NCBI RefSeq assembly: GCF_024181285.1
Contig: NZ_CP051201.1
Coordinates: 2,604,001 to 2,668,000, forward strand
Length of the DNA: 64,000 nt
DNA from: Treponema sp. OMZ 790
GTDB lineage: Bacteria; Spirochaetota; Spirochaetia; Treponematales; Treponemataceae
Direction: 5' to 3'
The translations under genes were made by a program, and so were the position numbers. Shown in pieces: positions 55,061 through 64,000 of the stretch. The notes beneath the pieces were generated by a model that did not search any database, had not been told where the DNA came from, and saw nothing but the letters and a program-made list of their open reading frames with translations. Numbering within the stretch: the stretch's first letter is position 1; each line of letters opens with the position of its first letter.

Positions 55061-56704
55061 TTACGGATGAGCATCCAGCCATTCTTCAAATTCTTTTTTT
55101 GCCGATTTCATGATAATTACTTCTTCAATGCGGGTATCGCCCTTATCGTTTTTGGCACCGTAATTTATCTTATGCGGAACTCCGCCCGGATAATGTACAC
55201 CGAATTTTACGATATGAGAATATGCATCATTTGAATCGGAATTCCACAGTTCAACGATGTTATTGTCTTCATCAAAAACAACGCCCCAGACAGTAACAAC
55301 ATGAAGCGGATCAAGAACGTTCTTTACCGGTTTGATGATAACGGCGATTGCGTGCCCTTCTTTAAGAGCTTCTTTTATCATCTGTTCAAACTCTGCTTTG
55401 GTCTTGACCGCCCTGCTTATAATAAGTTTTGTTAAATCGTCTTGTCCGCCGAATACGTCCTTTACAATACCGGGGGGAGCCTCTTTCTGGAGAGGGCTGG
55501 TATTGCCGCGTAAATACCAATTAACTGCGGTATTTAAATCGGCTCCCGTATTGGGAAAACTCTTTCTGAATACGTTTGCAACGCTGCTTTTCTCACCTTC
55601 ACCTGCATCACCGGAACCGCCTTTGTATTCGCCTGCATATATTTTATATTCCTCCGTACCGGCTATTATGCCTTTTTTTTGCACGTAGCGGGCAAGGTTA
55701 TCTTTATTTTCCCTCATCCACCAGTGAATTAAGTCGGCGGTTGACATTGCCCAGCACATCTGATTATCCTGAACCGCTTTAAATTTTTCCGTGTAGCACA
55801 GCTTCCGTGCATTAAACCATTTTGTGCTTGCAGTTTCTTCCCATTTGCGGTATAGAGGGCTTGCCGCCGCTTCAGGTTTGAGATCGCCGTCTAAAGGTTC
55901 CGTTATGCCATGTATCCACTTTGTTGTAAGTACGGGTTTGGGATGAGCTTTTTGAATAATCGGTATTTCCCGAATGAGTTTTGCCTTATCAGTGTTATCG
56001 GTTTTAAACACAAGATACGCCCTTCGCTCAAATAGCGATTTGTTTTCTTTAAGCTTTACGGTAATTGTATCAATATTCCCTGCCGAAACGGATGTATGCT
56101 CTACCCAATCGCCCTTTCCGTCGGCATATCTAAGACTGTAAAAATATTTCGAGTGCGTAGTTTTTTTTGTAATAACCGCTGAAGCCGATTCAGTTTGATA
56201 GTCCGTTTTTATTTCCGTTTTATCGAACGTAACGGAGGAATCGTCCTTTATCTGGAAACCGATAGAAGTACGTTTTTTACCGTCGACCCAAACATTAACG
56301 GTTGCGGGTCCCTTTTTCTTGCCTGTAACAAGACCGTCTTCCGTAACTGAAACCAGATTTTCCTCATACTTGTATTCTACTTCTTTATTTGTCGCATTTT
56401 CCGGTTTAATAACGGGTTTCAGCTGAAACTGTTCCCCCAACTTAACCGGTAAAGTAGTATCTTCTTCGATAAGTTCATCATTTACATCGTGAAGAACAAC
56501 TTCAGTTACCGGAACATACTTCGGTATAAACGGAGCGGGCTGCCCGGAATTGTCCGGGTTTTGTCCCTGTCCCGAGTGCGGTTTGACAGTACCGCCGCCG
56601 GAAGGGTTTGTTTTTGCGAGACTATTCGGACAGCCGGCAAGAAGTACAATGAGCGCCGTAAGAGCACCGAATAAACCTGCATATAATATCCGTTTTTTAT
56701 TCAT
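55061..56704 (-). CDS. Lipoprotein with Ig-like domains and IdeS-like (C66) cysteine protease domain
   Basis: 547 residues. Lipobox LLAGC (C25). A Big_2 Ig-like domain (about 64-155, VTEVVLHDV; VSVTEDGLVTGKKKGPATV) and a BACON-like domain (about 158-252) follow. The protease domain is about 262-547: KWIHGITEP, NQMCWAMSTADLIHWWMRENKD (in two parts) and PLHVVTVWGVVFDED. By eye it aligns with streptococcal IdeS, giving Cys317, His468 and oxyanion Lys307 (10 residues before the Cys, as in IdeS). IdeS DSD is NSD here, so the first Asp is Asn488 and Asp490 remains. It may cut immunoglobulin or another host protein. Confidence 0.85.
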   Translation of the reverse strand: MNKKRILYAGLFGALTALIVLLAGCPNSLAKTNPSGGGTVKPHSGQGQNPDNSGQPAPFIPKYVPVTEVVLHDVNDELIEEDTTLPVKLGEQFQLKPVIKPENATNKEVEYKYEENLVSVTEDGLVTGKKKGPATVNVWVDGKKRTSIGFQIKDDSSVTFDKTEIKTDYQTESASAVITKKTTHSKYFYSLRYADGKGDWVEHTSVSAGNIDTITVKLKENKSLFERRAYLVFKTDNTDKAKLIREIPIIQKAHPKPVLTTKWIHGITEPLDGDLKPEAAASPLYRKWEETASTKWFNARKLCYTEKFKAVQDNQMCWAMSTADLIHWWMRENKDNLARYVQKKGIIAGTEEYKIYAGEYKGGSGDAGEGEKSSVANVFRKSFPNTGADLNTAVNWYLRGNTSPLQKEAPPGIVKDVFGGQDDLTKLIISRAVKTKAEFEQMIKEALKEGHAIAVIIKPVKNVLDPLHVVTVWGVVFDEDNNIVELWNSDSNDAYSHIVKFGVHYPGGVPHKINYGAKNDKGDTRIEEVIIMKSAKKEFEEWLDAHP

Positions 56705-56777
56705 TTAAATCTCCTTAAAATATATCCGCAGCGCATTATCAGCGTGCGGACATTGTGTTTCTAAAAACTCACAATTT

Positions 56778-58688
56778 TCAGTTCCCGGCATCCAGCCATG
56801 CTTTAAATTCTTTTTTTGCCGATTTCATAACAGCTACTTCTTCAATGCGGGTGTCTCCCTTATCGTTCGGAGCAGCATAGTTTATTTTATGCGGTATTCC
56901 ATCAGGATAATATACGCCGAATTTTACAATATGCGAGTTTCTGTCATTGGAATCGGAAGTCCACAGTTCAACGATGTTATCGTCTTCGTCAAAAACAACG
57001 CCCCAAACGGTAACGACATGCAGCGGATCGATAATATTGGTTTTCGGTTTTATAACAACGGCAATAGCATGTCCGTCATTTAAAGCACCATTTATCATAT
57101 CTTCAAACTCTTTTTTGTTATGCGCGTAACGGACTTCTATCAGCTTGTTTAAATCTTCCTGTCCCGTAAATACGTCTTGCACAATACCGGGCGGAGGAAT
57201 CTTTTGCAAACCGTTGGAAGCGCCGCGCAAATACCAATTAACGGCGGTGTGTAACTGTAAGCCGATATCGGCGTACCCCTGGCGGAATACATTTGCAATG
57301 CTGCTTTTATCTTTTTCGCCTATATCGCCTAAACCGCCCTTGTATTCGCCCGTGTAATATAAATATTCGGCTTTACCGGATGTAATTCCTTTTTTTCGCA
57401 TATAGCGTTCAAGGTTGTCTTTGTTTTCCCGCATCCACCAATGTAAAAGGTCGGAGGTAGACATTGCCCAGCACATATTGGCATCCGTAACCGAACGATA
57501 GTTTTGCGTGTAGCGGAGCTTGCGGGCATTAAACCATGTGGTATGTGCGGTTTCTTCCCATTTGCGGTAACGCACATCAGTTCCCGTTTCGGTTTTAATT
57601 TCGCCTTCCGCCGGAGGTGTAATGCCGTGCACCCACTTTGTAATAAGCTTGGGGTCAACGAGGTTCGGCGTTTGGGTAATGTTCAGCGTGTGTACGGCTT
57701 TTTTTTGTTGTTGCTTTCCTCGTCTAGCCGATTCTATTTTTGAAACAGTCAGCGAAACCATTCTGGGTACGGGCGCTTTATTTTCGGCGATGCGGAGCGT
57801 AAGCGTTTCTTTTTTTGTATTTTCGCCTGATTTTTCCACAGTCAGCCAAGGTTCGGGAGGATTAACCGTCAGCACGTACTTGGTGCTGTTGTATTTTTTT
57901 TCAATAACAAGCGTTTCGGTAAAAGCATCGCGGCTGTGTTTTATTTCCTTTTTACCTTCAACCGTAAAGGTATAATCGTCTTTAATGTTAAAGTACATAG
58001 TGTACTCGCGTCCGTTTGACGCTCTCGCCGCGATTTCGGCACTTCCGATGCCGTTTACCGTAATAATTCCTTCGGGGCTAACGGAAATATCGCCTTTTTT
58101 TACCTCGTATTGCAGGTTTTTGTCCGAAGCATCGGGCGGGTCGAAAACGGGGATAAGCCGATACGGTTTATTCAGTTCAAGATTCATAGAATACGTTATC
58201 GCAAATTCCGTACCGTCTTGCGTATCTTTTCCCTTAAAAGTTATATTGCTTACGGGAACCGTACCTTGACCGGAAGATACCGGCGGTTGTCCCGAAGCGG
58301 GCCTTTGTTTAAACGATACCTTTACCGACGTATCGGAAGTAAGTTTTACCGCCGCGGTTAAATCGCCCTCGTTTCTTCCCGAGACTATTACACCGCCCGT
58401 AACGTTCCAGCCTGCAACCACGTAGCCTTCACGCGGCTGAGCGGTAAAAACGGCGGTTGTGCCGTTTTCGGCTTTTGCACCGGATGCAATGCTTTTTCCG
58501 TCAATAGCCGCCTGAAGCTGCCCGCCTCCGCCTTCAACTCCGAATTGTACCGCATGCCGGACTTTTAACGGCTCCGGCTTTATAGGGGCGGAACATCCGA
58601 GTGCTAAAACCGAAATAAGGGCGGACACCCCGAAAAGGTTCAAAAAAAGCCGAACACCTGATATATGTTTTTTTGTATATTGTTTCAT
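56778..58688 (-). CDS. Second IdeS-like (C66) lipoprotein with bacterial-repeat and Ig-like domains
   Basis: 636 residues. Lipobox ALGC (C32). A bacterial-repeat domain (about 43-128, FTAQPREGYVVAGWNVTGG), a Big_2 domain (about 146-238) and a BACON-like domain (about 240-345) come first. The IdeS-like domain (about 350-636) is nearly the same as that of its neighbour: NMCWAMSTSDLLHWWMRENK with Cys406, PLHVVTVWGVVFDED with His557, and SDSND with Asp579. The lysine 10 residues before the Cys is Asn here, and the first Asp of DSD is Thr. The gene is a tandem duplicate with a different N-terminus. Confidence 0.85.
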   Translation of the reverse strand: MKQYTKKHISGVRLFLNLFGVSALISVLALGCSAPIKPEPLKVRHAVQFGVEGGGGQLQAAIDGKSIASGAKAENGTTAVFTAQPREGYVVAGWNVTGGVIVSGRNEGDLTAAVKLTSDTSVKVSFKQRPASGQPPVSSGQGTVPVSNITFKGKDTQDGTEFAITYSMNLELNKPYRLIPVFDPPDASDKNLQYEVKKGDISVSPEGIITVNGIGSAEIAARASNGREYTMYFNIKDDYTFTVEGKKEIKHSRDAFTETLVIEKKYNSTKYVLTVNPPEPWLTVEKSGENTKKETLTLRIAENKAPVPRMVSLTVSKIESARRGKQQQKKAVHTLNITQTPNLVDPKLITKWVHGITPPAEGEIKTETGTDVRYRKWEETAHTTWFNARKLRYTQNYRSVTDANMCWAMSTSDLLHWWMRENKDNLERYMRKKGITSGKAEYLYYTGEYKGGLGDIGEKDKSSIANVFRQGYADIGLQLHTAVNWYLRGASNGLQKIPPPGIVQDVFTGQEDLNKLIEVRYAHNKKEFEDMINGALNDGHAIAVVIKPKTNIIDPLHVVTVWGVVFDEDDNIVELWTSDSNDRNSHIVKFGVYYPDGIPHKINYAAPNDKGDTRIEEVAVMKSAKKEFKAWLDAGN

Positions 58689-58700
58689 AGTATAATCCGT

Positions 58701-59672
58701 TTAACGTATAGTATTATCACTAAAGGTAACGTTTACTTTTACAGTACCGTCTTTAAGTTTTAATATGTGACTAGTGCCTGTTCCTTTTATCTCCACTCCG
58801 CTAAGAGATATCTCCCATTCGGCGGGAAGTGTCTGCGGCATCGAAATAAACGTAATAGAACCTTTTCCAAACGGATTTAGTAACTGCACAGTTTTGCTAT
58901 TTTCATCATAATCCATGTTTGCAAATACAGAGGTTCCCGCAACTTTATCAAAAAAACTGAAATACTTGCCACCGTCATTTATTACCAGCCGGAAATCTTT
59001 TTTATTTCCGTTTATATCTTCCAGTTGTCCTTCAGCATCCCAGTTAACATTTTCAACAAGATGTTCTAAAAACTTTACTTTAATTTCAGTGTTATTTTTT
59101 ACGGTCAGCTCGGCGGTTTGTTTATCGGGTGATACTTTTAAACCTTTACCTGTCCACCTCAATATATAATAGCCGTCACCGGCTGTCGACGGAGTTGCGG
59201 TAAACATAATTTCCGTTCCTTCGTATACTTGACTTCCGCTGTGAATGGGGTCCCCGTTGTCCTTTCTCTTTGCGGTAACGGTACCTCCCGCCGAGGGGTC
59301 GGCACTAAAAGTTATCGTATATTTTTGAGCTTCCTTAAAACTGACCTTTACATCGGCGTTGCCCGTTACGGTAAGCGTTACCGTTTTTGTACCGGCAGCG
59401 GCGGTTAAACCTTCCCATTTATCAACCTTTTTCCCCGAATCGGGATTTGCGGTAAAAATAATTTTTGTTCCTTCATATATTTGCTCTCCGCTTGTAATTG
59501 AATTGCCGCCGCCGGTTTTTGCCGTGAGAGTTCCGCCTGCACCCGCTTCAAATTTGACTGTGTATTGCTTGGGCGGTGTAGAAGGCTTTGACTCATTGGG
59601 ACAGCCCGTTAAAAAAAATAAAACTGAAAGTAAAACTCCCGCACCTATTAGCTGTGTTTTAATTTTTTTCAT
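58701..59672 (-). CDS. Lipoprotein with two bacterial-repeat domains
   Basis: 323 residues. Lipobox FLTGC (C24), followed by PNE. Two Divergent InlB/bacterial-repeat domains are clear: YTVKFEAGAGGTLTAKTGGG with VYEGT-type block IYEGTKIIFTANPDSGKKVD and the second at YTITFSADPSAGGTVTAKR with VYEGTEIMFTATPS. The C-terminal 120 residues are beta-rich and not recognised. No catalytic motif; likely an adhesin or binding protein. Confidence 0.78.
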   Translation of the reverse strand: MKKIKTQLIGAGVLLSVLFFLTGCPNESKPSTPPKQYTVKFEAGAGGTLTAKTGGGNSITSGEQIYEGTKIIFTANPDSGKKVDKWEGLTAAAGTKTVTLTVTGNADVKVSFKEAQKYTITFSADPSAGGTVTAKRKDNGDPIHSGSQVYEGTEIMFTATPSTAGDGYYILRWTGKGLKVSPDKQTAELTVKNNTEIKVKFLEHLVENVNWDAEGQLEDINGNKKDFRLVINDGGKYFSFFDKVAGTSVFANMDYDENSKTVQLLNPFGKGSITFISMPQTLPAEWEISLSGVEIKGTGTSHILKLKDGTVKVNVTFSDNTIR

Positions 59673-59692
59673 ATTAAAATCTCCTTAAAATA

Positions 59693-61276
59693 TTATTTAT
59701 AGCTATAATTTTTACGCATATCGCGCAGTATATTATATAGGTCTTCCGCTTCATTATCGGATACATCCGCCTGATTTACCAGTTTTTCCGCTTTTTTTAT
59801 GGTTTCGGTAAATTTTTTGCGGTTTTCGGCTTGGGGCGTAAAATAATCTTCATTACCGTGATAGTATGCGTCTTTCATTTTTGAAAGCATAAGTTCTCCG
59901 CGTAAAGCGTTTTTTCCTCTTTTAACGGTGAGTTTATCGTCTTCCCCTACCAAAGATGTATTTGCCAGCACTTGGTCAAAAAGGATTTCCGCATGTTTTT
60001 GTACATTGCCCCCGCTGTAGCCGATACTGTAAATATAGTCTTTTTTAGGCTGTGCGGGATCGGTATTGATAAAATACAAGCCGCTTTTTCCGAGTTCCAG
60101 CCGTTTGTATGCATAATTGTTTAGCTTATTGTTCAATGTATACAGAGCGGTCTTTTCACTTCCGTCAAAGCGGCTTTTGTATATTGTTTTATCGGTATGA
60201 GAAAGCCAGTACCAAAAACCTTCGTGATAAAGCGGGGGTGTTTTTTCATTGCCGCGTCTGAAAATTCCCGCGTCGGAATCGTATTTTGTGTCGGTACACG
60301 CTTGGGTGTAAGACTGCGCTCCCGGACGAAGATGACCGAGAACACCGTAAAACATAGTGTCCGAAGTTAAAAAATATGTTCCGAACGAATATGAACGCGC
60401 CTTTTCCGATGCTTCGGCGTTATCGTCCCATGTCAGATCCGAATTATACCAATTGCCGTCTATTTGCACCTTGTTCCACATATGTCCTTGAGGATCGTTC
60501 GGGGAAGGGCCGTCTACAAAATCGCTTTCAATGCCTATTCCGCGTAAAAGTCTTCTGTACGCAAGGCTGTAGCCTTGACAAATCGCCTTACCGTCTATCA
60601 AAGCTCCTAAGGTGTCCGCCGAATGCATTCCGTCGTTATATTCGGTTTTTTCGGCAAGCGCATTATGCAGCGTATAGGCTATTTCGGCATCGGTCATCGG
60701 TTCGCGCAAATGCCCGTAAAAGGCTTCGATACCCGCTTCAAGCCGGGCGAAGTACCGTTCAAGCGAGTGCGGATACACCTTATAATCAAAACGATATTTG
60801 GTAAGTTCGTTTTCGTTGTGCGGGTTGTAATTATAAGCGATACCGCCGTCTTCGACTATGTGAAACACAAACGGATACCGCCTTAAAAATTCATTATACA
60901 AGGCCTTATGTTCTTCATTTTCCCTGCCGCAGCCGATAGCGAATTCGCTTACATCCGCGTCCGTTTCAAAGCGGAGCACGGCATTCAGCATACGCTCAAA
61001 GATGATTTTTTTACGCTCTTCTTCCGTACCCGTAAAAGGGGGTTTTGCAGGAGGCGTTCCGCTTTCAGGGCGGGGAAGGATTTCTCTATTTTCCGCGAGG
61101 GGCGGCACGCTTTTTTTATGAGAAAAATGCGGTTCACGGTGCTTGTCTATTCCCGCAGGACAGCTGCAAAGCAAAAGCCCTCCGATAAAGATTCCCGCGC
61201 ACGCGATAAACCGCTTATATGTTTTTATGTTACCGTACTTTTTGTCTCCGTATTTCAAATAAAAACTCCTTTGCAA
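59693..61276 (-). CDS. Transglutaminase-like domain lipoprotein
   Basis: 527 residues with lipobox LLLCSC (C39); the N-terminus before about residue 20 may be too long. A Pro-rich linker (60-82) precedes a transglutaminase-core domain with Cys233 (GKAICQGYSLAYRRLL), His265 (PQGHMWNKVQI) and Asp280 (WYNSDLTWDD), the Cys-His-Asp triad of the superfamily. A C-terminal part has beta-propeller-like WYW and SDKTIYKSRFDG-type repeats (FWYWLSHTDKTIYKSRF, then GLYFINTDPAQPKKDY). It could act as a protease or peptidase on envelope or host proteins. Confidence 0.8.
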   Translation of the reverse strand: MQRSFYLKYGDKKYGNIKTYKRFIACAGIFIGGLLLCSCPAGIDKHREPHFSHKKSVPPLAENREILPRPESGTPPAKPPFTGTEEERKKIIFERMLNAVLRFETDADVSEFAIGCGRENEEHKALYNEFLRRYPFVFHIVEDGGIAYNYNPHNENELTKYRFDYKVYPHSLERYFARLEAGIEAFYGHLREPMTDAEIAYTLHNALAEKTEYNDGMHSADTLGALIDGKAICQGYSLAYRRLLRGIGIESDFVDGPSPNDPQGHMWNKVQIDGNWYNSDLTWDDNAEASEKARSYSFGTYFLTSDTMFYGVLGHLRPGAQSYTQACTDTKYDSDAGIFRRGNEKTPPLYHEGFWYWLSHTDKTIYKSRFDGSEKTALYTLNNKLNNYAYKRLELGKSGLYFINTDPAQPKKDYIYSIGYSGGNVQKHAEILFDQVLANTSLVGEDDKLTVKRGKNALRGELMLSKMKDAYYHGNEDYFTPQAENRKKFTETIKKAEKLVNQADVSDNEAEDLYNILRDMRKNYSYK

Positions 61277-62767
61277 TTACGGATTATATCCTAAAAAAGG
61301 CCGTGTTGTCATTTCGACAGTCCCGCCGCACAACTCCATACTCACCTTTAGGTCATTATTTCCGGCTGTTTTATTAAGCGAAATATTTTTAATATATATG
61401 TCGCGGTTATTGGTATCCTTTGACAGACCGTAATTACCCGAACCGAGCAAGTCGTTCCCCGGATCGCAAACAGATAAATAATACGGATTGGCAGTTGAAC
61501 CGGGTTCCGGCAAGGGATTGATCAAAACACCGATAGGCATATAAATTTCATTAACATGGAATAAACGGGCATTTTGTAAAGATTTATTCTTCCATTTTTC
61601 TTTACTATCCTCGTTACGGGGAGACAAAATAACGGTAAAAATAAAATGGCTTCTTATATCAGCATCCGTTTGTATTTTTTGAAACCCCTTTTTAATAACC
61701 GGTCTGCTGTGTTTAATGCCGTTTTGATCGCTTAACTGGTCTGCGGTTGCAATACAATAATTGACGGTCAACTCCCCCGTAAGATCGTTTGCTTCAATAC
61801 CGCCGTTTTTCGGGTTATTTATACCGGCTTGGATATTAACTGCAAGGTGTTCACCGGCGTCTTTTATGCGGTACAAATCAACATATTTTTGAATTTGCGT
61901 CATATCGAACTGTACGGCACTGCTATTCGAAAATTTGGACATCGCATAATAATATGAAGCAAATTTATTTGTATCGACTTTTACAAAGTTGCCGTTTGTT
62001 TTGCCGAATACGTATTTAAGTACGTCATCTTGGGTAAAATAAGATTCGCTCTCTTTTGCCGTTTTTGTAGAAACAGGTCCGTATTCAACGCTTTTATTCC
62101 CGCCCGAAAGCTTTTTATATATAATCTTATAATCCGCCATTATTTTTACTTTATCGCCATGCACTTTTGTCAGGAGGGCGGTAAGTTCATATTCGGAGTG
62201 TTTTCCCGATACAACCGTCTTACTGCCTGCGCTCAAAGAGTACGAAAAGGAAACGAACCCCTCACCCTGAGCCGCATTGGCATCGGCAATAAATGTATCA
62301 AGCGGCATATTTTTTTCTATTGCCTTGTCAAATACAAAGATATTACCCGACAAATAGTGCAAAGAACCGAGTTCCGTACCTGCATACGGATGGGTAAAGC
62401 CTGTAAAGGTTAATTCTTTTTCAAAGGGCTTTCCATCTTTTGTGCCCTTTACCTTTACGGTAAAGGTTCCGGCTTTATCATCGTAGGCAGTAACCGTGTT
62501 TCCTGAAAAGGTCAGCCCTGCAACACTTGCAGAAGGTGCATTCGTACCGATTTTTGCCGCCGCATCGGAGGCGGTTATATTTCCCTTTGTTAAAGCAAAG
62601 GCGCTCATAATATCCTGTTCCGAAATTTCGCCCGGCTGTATTTGCGGATTAAGCGGTGCATTTGAGTTTATATCAGTTTTCGGTATTGCCGAATTAGGGC
62701 ATCCCGCAAATAAAAAAATGCAACATATTATAGCAGCTGCCATTATATTGTTTAATATTGTTTTCAT
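61277..62767 (-). CDS. Lipoprotein-17-like variable surface lipoprotein
   Basis: 496 residues. Lipobox LFAGC (C23) followed by PNS. Residues about 50-125 (SASVAGLTFSGNTVTAYDDK, then AGTFTVKVKGTKDGKPFEKE and LTFTGF) fit the Lipoprotein_17 repeat, in one copy. The remainder is unrecognised and rich in Lys, Asn and Ser. It stops just before the transglutaminase gene (only 1 nt apart), so the two are likely co-expressed. Confidence 0.7.
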   Translation of the reverse strand: MKTILNNIMAAAIICCIFLFAGCPNSAIPKTDINSNAPLNPQIQPGEISEQDIMSAFALTKGNITASDAAAKIGTNAPSASVAGLTFSGNTVTAYDDKAGTFTVKVKGTKDGKPFEKELTFTGFTHPYAGTELGSLHYLSGNIFVFDKAIEKNMPLDTFIADANAAQGEGFVSFSYSLSAGSKTVVSGKHSEYELTALLTKVHGDKVKIMADYKIIYKKLSGGNKSVEYGPVSTKTAKESESYFTQDDVLKYVFGKTNGNFVKVDTNKFASYYYAMSKFSNSSAVQFDMTQIQKYVDLYRIKDAGEHLAVNIQAGINNPKNGGIEANDLTGELTVNYCIATADQLSDQNGIKHSRPVIKKGFQKIQTDADIRSHFIFTVILSPRNEDSKEKWKNKSLQNARLFHVNEIYMPIGVLINPLPEPGSTANPYYLSVCDPGNDLLGSGNYGLSKDTNNRDIYIKNISLNKTAGNNDLKVSMELCGGTVEMTTRPFLGYNP

Positions 62768-62853
62768 AAAACTCCTAACATAAATATATCATTTTAACCA
62801 GACATTAACAAACAGAGAGCGAATTTAGTTACAAGAATATTAATAATTTTCTC

Positions 62854-62882
62854 TTGATTTTATTATTTTTTAGATATATAAT
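62854..62882 (+). promoter_or_regulatory. Promoter of the LRR lipoprotein gene
   Basis: TTGATT (62854-62859), 17 nt, TATAAT (62877-62882). The predicted leader is about 80 nt and contains a small inverted repeat (TTACAATTGTTGTAA near 62898-62912). Confidence 0.65.
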
Positions 62883-62968
62883 GTTATTGTAGATAATTAC
62901 AATTGTTGTAAATTAAGCTAAAAAATTTATTCTAACCAAAACCTTTGATATTTATAGGAGATTAAATT

Positions 62969-64000
62969 ATGAAAAATATTGCAAAATATACAGTTATAAG
63001 CATATTTATTCTTATGCTGTACACCGCCTGTCCCCATAATAAGAGAGCCTACCCTGACATAACCTCCGGCTCACAGGATTCCGTTCCTTCCGCACCCTAT
63101 GTCGAAGGCGGTATTTCGCTGGTAGTAAGTAAGCATAAAAAAACGATAGAGCTTACGGTAAAGGCTTCCGGCTCTTCAAATATTGTACTTGAAGGAGCGG
63201 ACAAATCGAACATTACATCTAACAACACCGATACCGTAACGGTAAACGGCAGAGTTCTTATTATAAAACCCGCTACCGGGGGACAGCTTACCGAATTTAC
63301 CTGCATCGACCAAAAAATCATGCGCATTAATGCCTCAGGATGTAAAACGCTTACAAGCTTAACCTGCAATAAAAATCTGCTGGACACCCTCAAAGTGCAC
63401 ACCGAAGCAAAGTTGACGCACGTAACTTGTACCGAGAACAGGCTTACGGACTTTGATACCCAATCCTGCAAAGAACTGGTAAGCCTTGAATGCGGAAAAA
63501 ATAACTTAACATCGCTTAATCTTACTAATTTAACACATTTGAGAAAAGCCAACTGCCGCGAAAATCCCCGTCTTACACAGCTTACCGTAACAGGCTGTAT
63601 AAACTTGGAGGACCTCGATTGCAGCGGCAGCAAACTGACCGCCTTAACTGCGGATAATCTATCCAAACTCAAAGAGTTGGACTGCAGCAAAAATAATCTT
63701 TCTCAGCTTACCGTAACGGGCTGTAGTGTTTTGGAGAACCTCAAATGTTCACAAAATAAACTGCAAACCTTGGATGCCGGGAATTTACCTAAACTCGATA
63801 CTTTAAATTGCAGCAGCAACGAATTGACACAGCTCAATGTACAAAATTGTCCCGAATTATCAAGCATAAACTGTTATGATAATAAACTTCCAAACTTGAA
63901 TGCAAGTAATCTTACAAAGCTGCAAACCCTGCTGTGCGACACCAACGAACTTACCGGCATCGATATTTCCGGTGCCGCGGCAGTGCTTCATGAAATTGAA
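62969..64000 (+). CDS. Leucine-rich-repeat lipoprotein, 3' part beyond window
   Basis: The frame starts at ATG 62969 (TAGGAG 8 nt upstream) and stays open to the window end (344 codons). Lipobox LYTAC (C21). After a 60-residue spacer come about ten repeats of 22-23 residues with the pattern LTxLxCxxNxLxxLxxxxC, for example LVSLECGKNNLTSLNL and LKELDCSKNNLSQLTV. This is the treponemal LrrA/BspA-related LRR type with conserved cysteine. It would be a surface adhesin. The 197-codon minus-strand frame over it is antisense. Confidence 0.9.
   Translation, partial: MKNIAKYTVISIFILMLYTACPHNKRAYPDITSGSQDSVPSAPYVEGGISLVVSKHKKTIELTVKASGSSNIVLEGADKSNITSNNTDTVTVNGRVLIIKPATGGQLTEFTCIDQKIMRINASGCKTLTSLTCNKNLLDTLKVHTEAKLTHVTCTENRLTDFDTQSCKELVSLECGKNNLTSLNLTNLTHLRKANCRENPRLTQLTVTGCINLEDLDCSGSKLTALTADNLSKLKELDCSKNNLSQLTVTGCSVLENLKCSQNKLQTLDAGNLPKLDTLNCSSNELTQLNVQNCPELSSINCYDNKLPNLNASNLTKLQTLLCDTNELTGIDISGAAAVLHEIE

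Noticed and set aside
63097..63690. 197-codon minus-strand open frame
   Set aside because: It is antisense to the LRR gene, whose repeats explain the long open frame.

Overview
The window looks like a host-associated oral treponeme, Treponema denticola or a very close relative. The DNA is AT-rich and carries many lipoproteins and methyl-accepting chemotaxis proteins. A four-gene type II-A CRISPR locus has a 1395-residue Cas9, which is the length known for T. denticola Cas9. There are also a thyX thymidylate synthase and a leucine-rich-repeat lipoprotein. The organism call rests on recalled family features, not on a database search.

Layout. 1-11.3 kb is housekeeping: a cut-off rlmJ, a MATE exporter, a TrkA-type K+ regulator and gyrA on the minus strand, then nagB, an AI-2E/PerM-type permease, nrdB and a dCache chemoreceptor on the plus strand, closed by an old-yellow-enzyme oxidoreductase. 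11.4-16.6 kb has an ECF sigma factor overlapping a small membrane protein, a 200-nt run of hairpins between two direct repeats, a zinc-ribbon membrane protein, an EreA/ChaN-like secreted protein, and a TetR-MATE pair with a clear promoter and palindromic operator. 16.7-24.9 kb is the CRISPR locus: a tRNA-like folded element, a short array (five spacers), csn2, cas2, cas1, cas9, an insertion sequence wedged directly against the cas9 start, and the tracrRNA beyond it on the opposite strand.

25-36.8 kb holds recQ, a DUF1538 membrane protein coupled to a tandem P-II protein, two CNNM/CorC-type membrane proteins, a MoxR ATPase, a Ktr/Trk K+ system and thyX. 36.8-45.2 kb is one long minus-strand run. 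Read from its promoter it encodes two exported helical proteins, a LolD-like ATPase, a FtsX/LolE-like permease, a LolA-like periplasmic protein and two predicted outer-membrane barrels, then small unknown genes. It looks like a dedicated envelope-export system. 45.4-53 kb has sppA, ychF, a candidate small RNA, a HExxH membrane protein, an antitoxin remnant and a chemoreceptor with a zinc-sensing CZB domain driven by a sigma-28 promoter.

53.1-64 kb is an accessory surface-protein island, visibly richer in G+C through about 62.7 kb. It starts with a decayed CPBP membrane protease. A SUMF1/C-type-lectin-fold lipoprotein follows, then two tandem lipoproteins with Ig-like domains fused to an IdeS-like (C66) cysteine protease domain. 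Next come a lipoprotein with bacterial-repeat domains, a transglutaminase-like lipoprotein, a lipoprotein-17-like surface protein and the start of a leucine-rich-repeat lipoprotein. Several share a GCPN lipobox and a near-identical ribosome-binding leader. Together they look like a host-interaction module.
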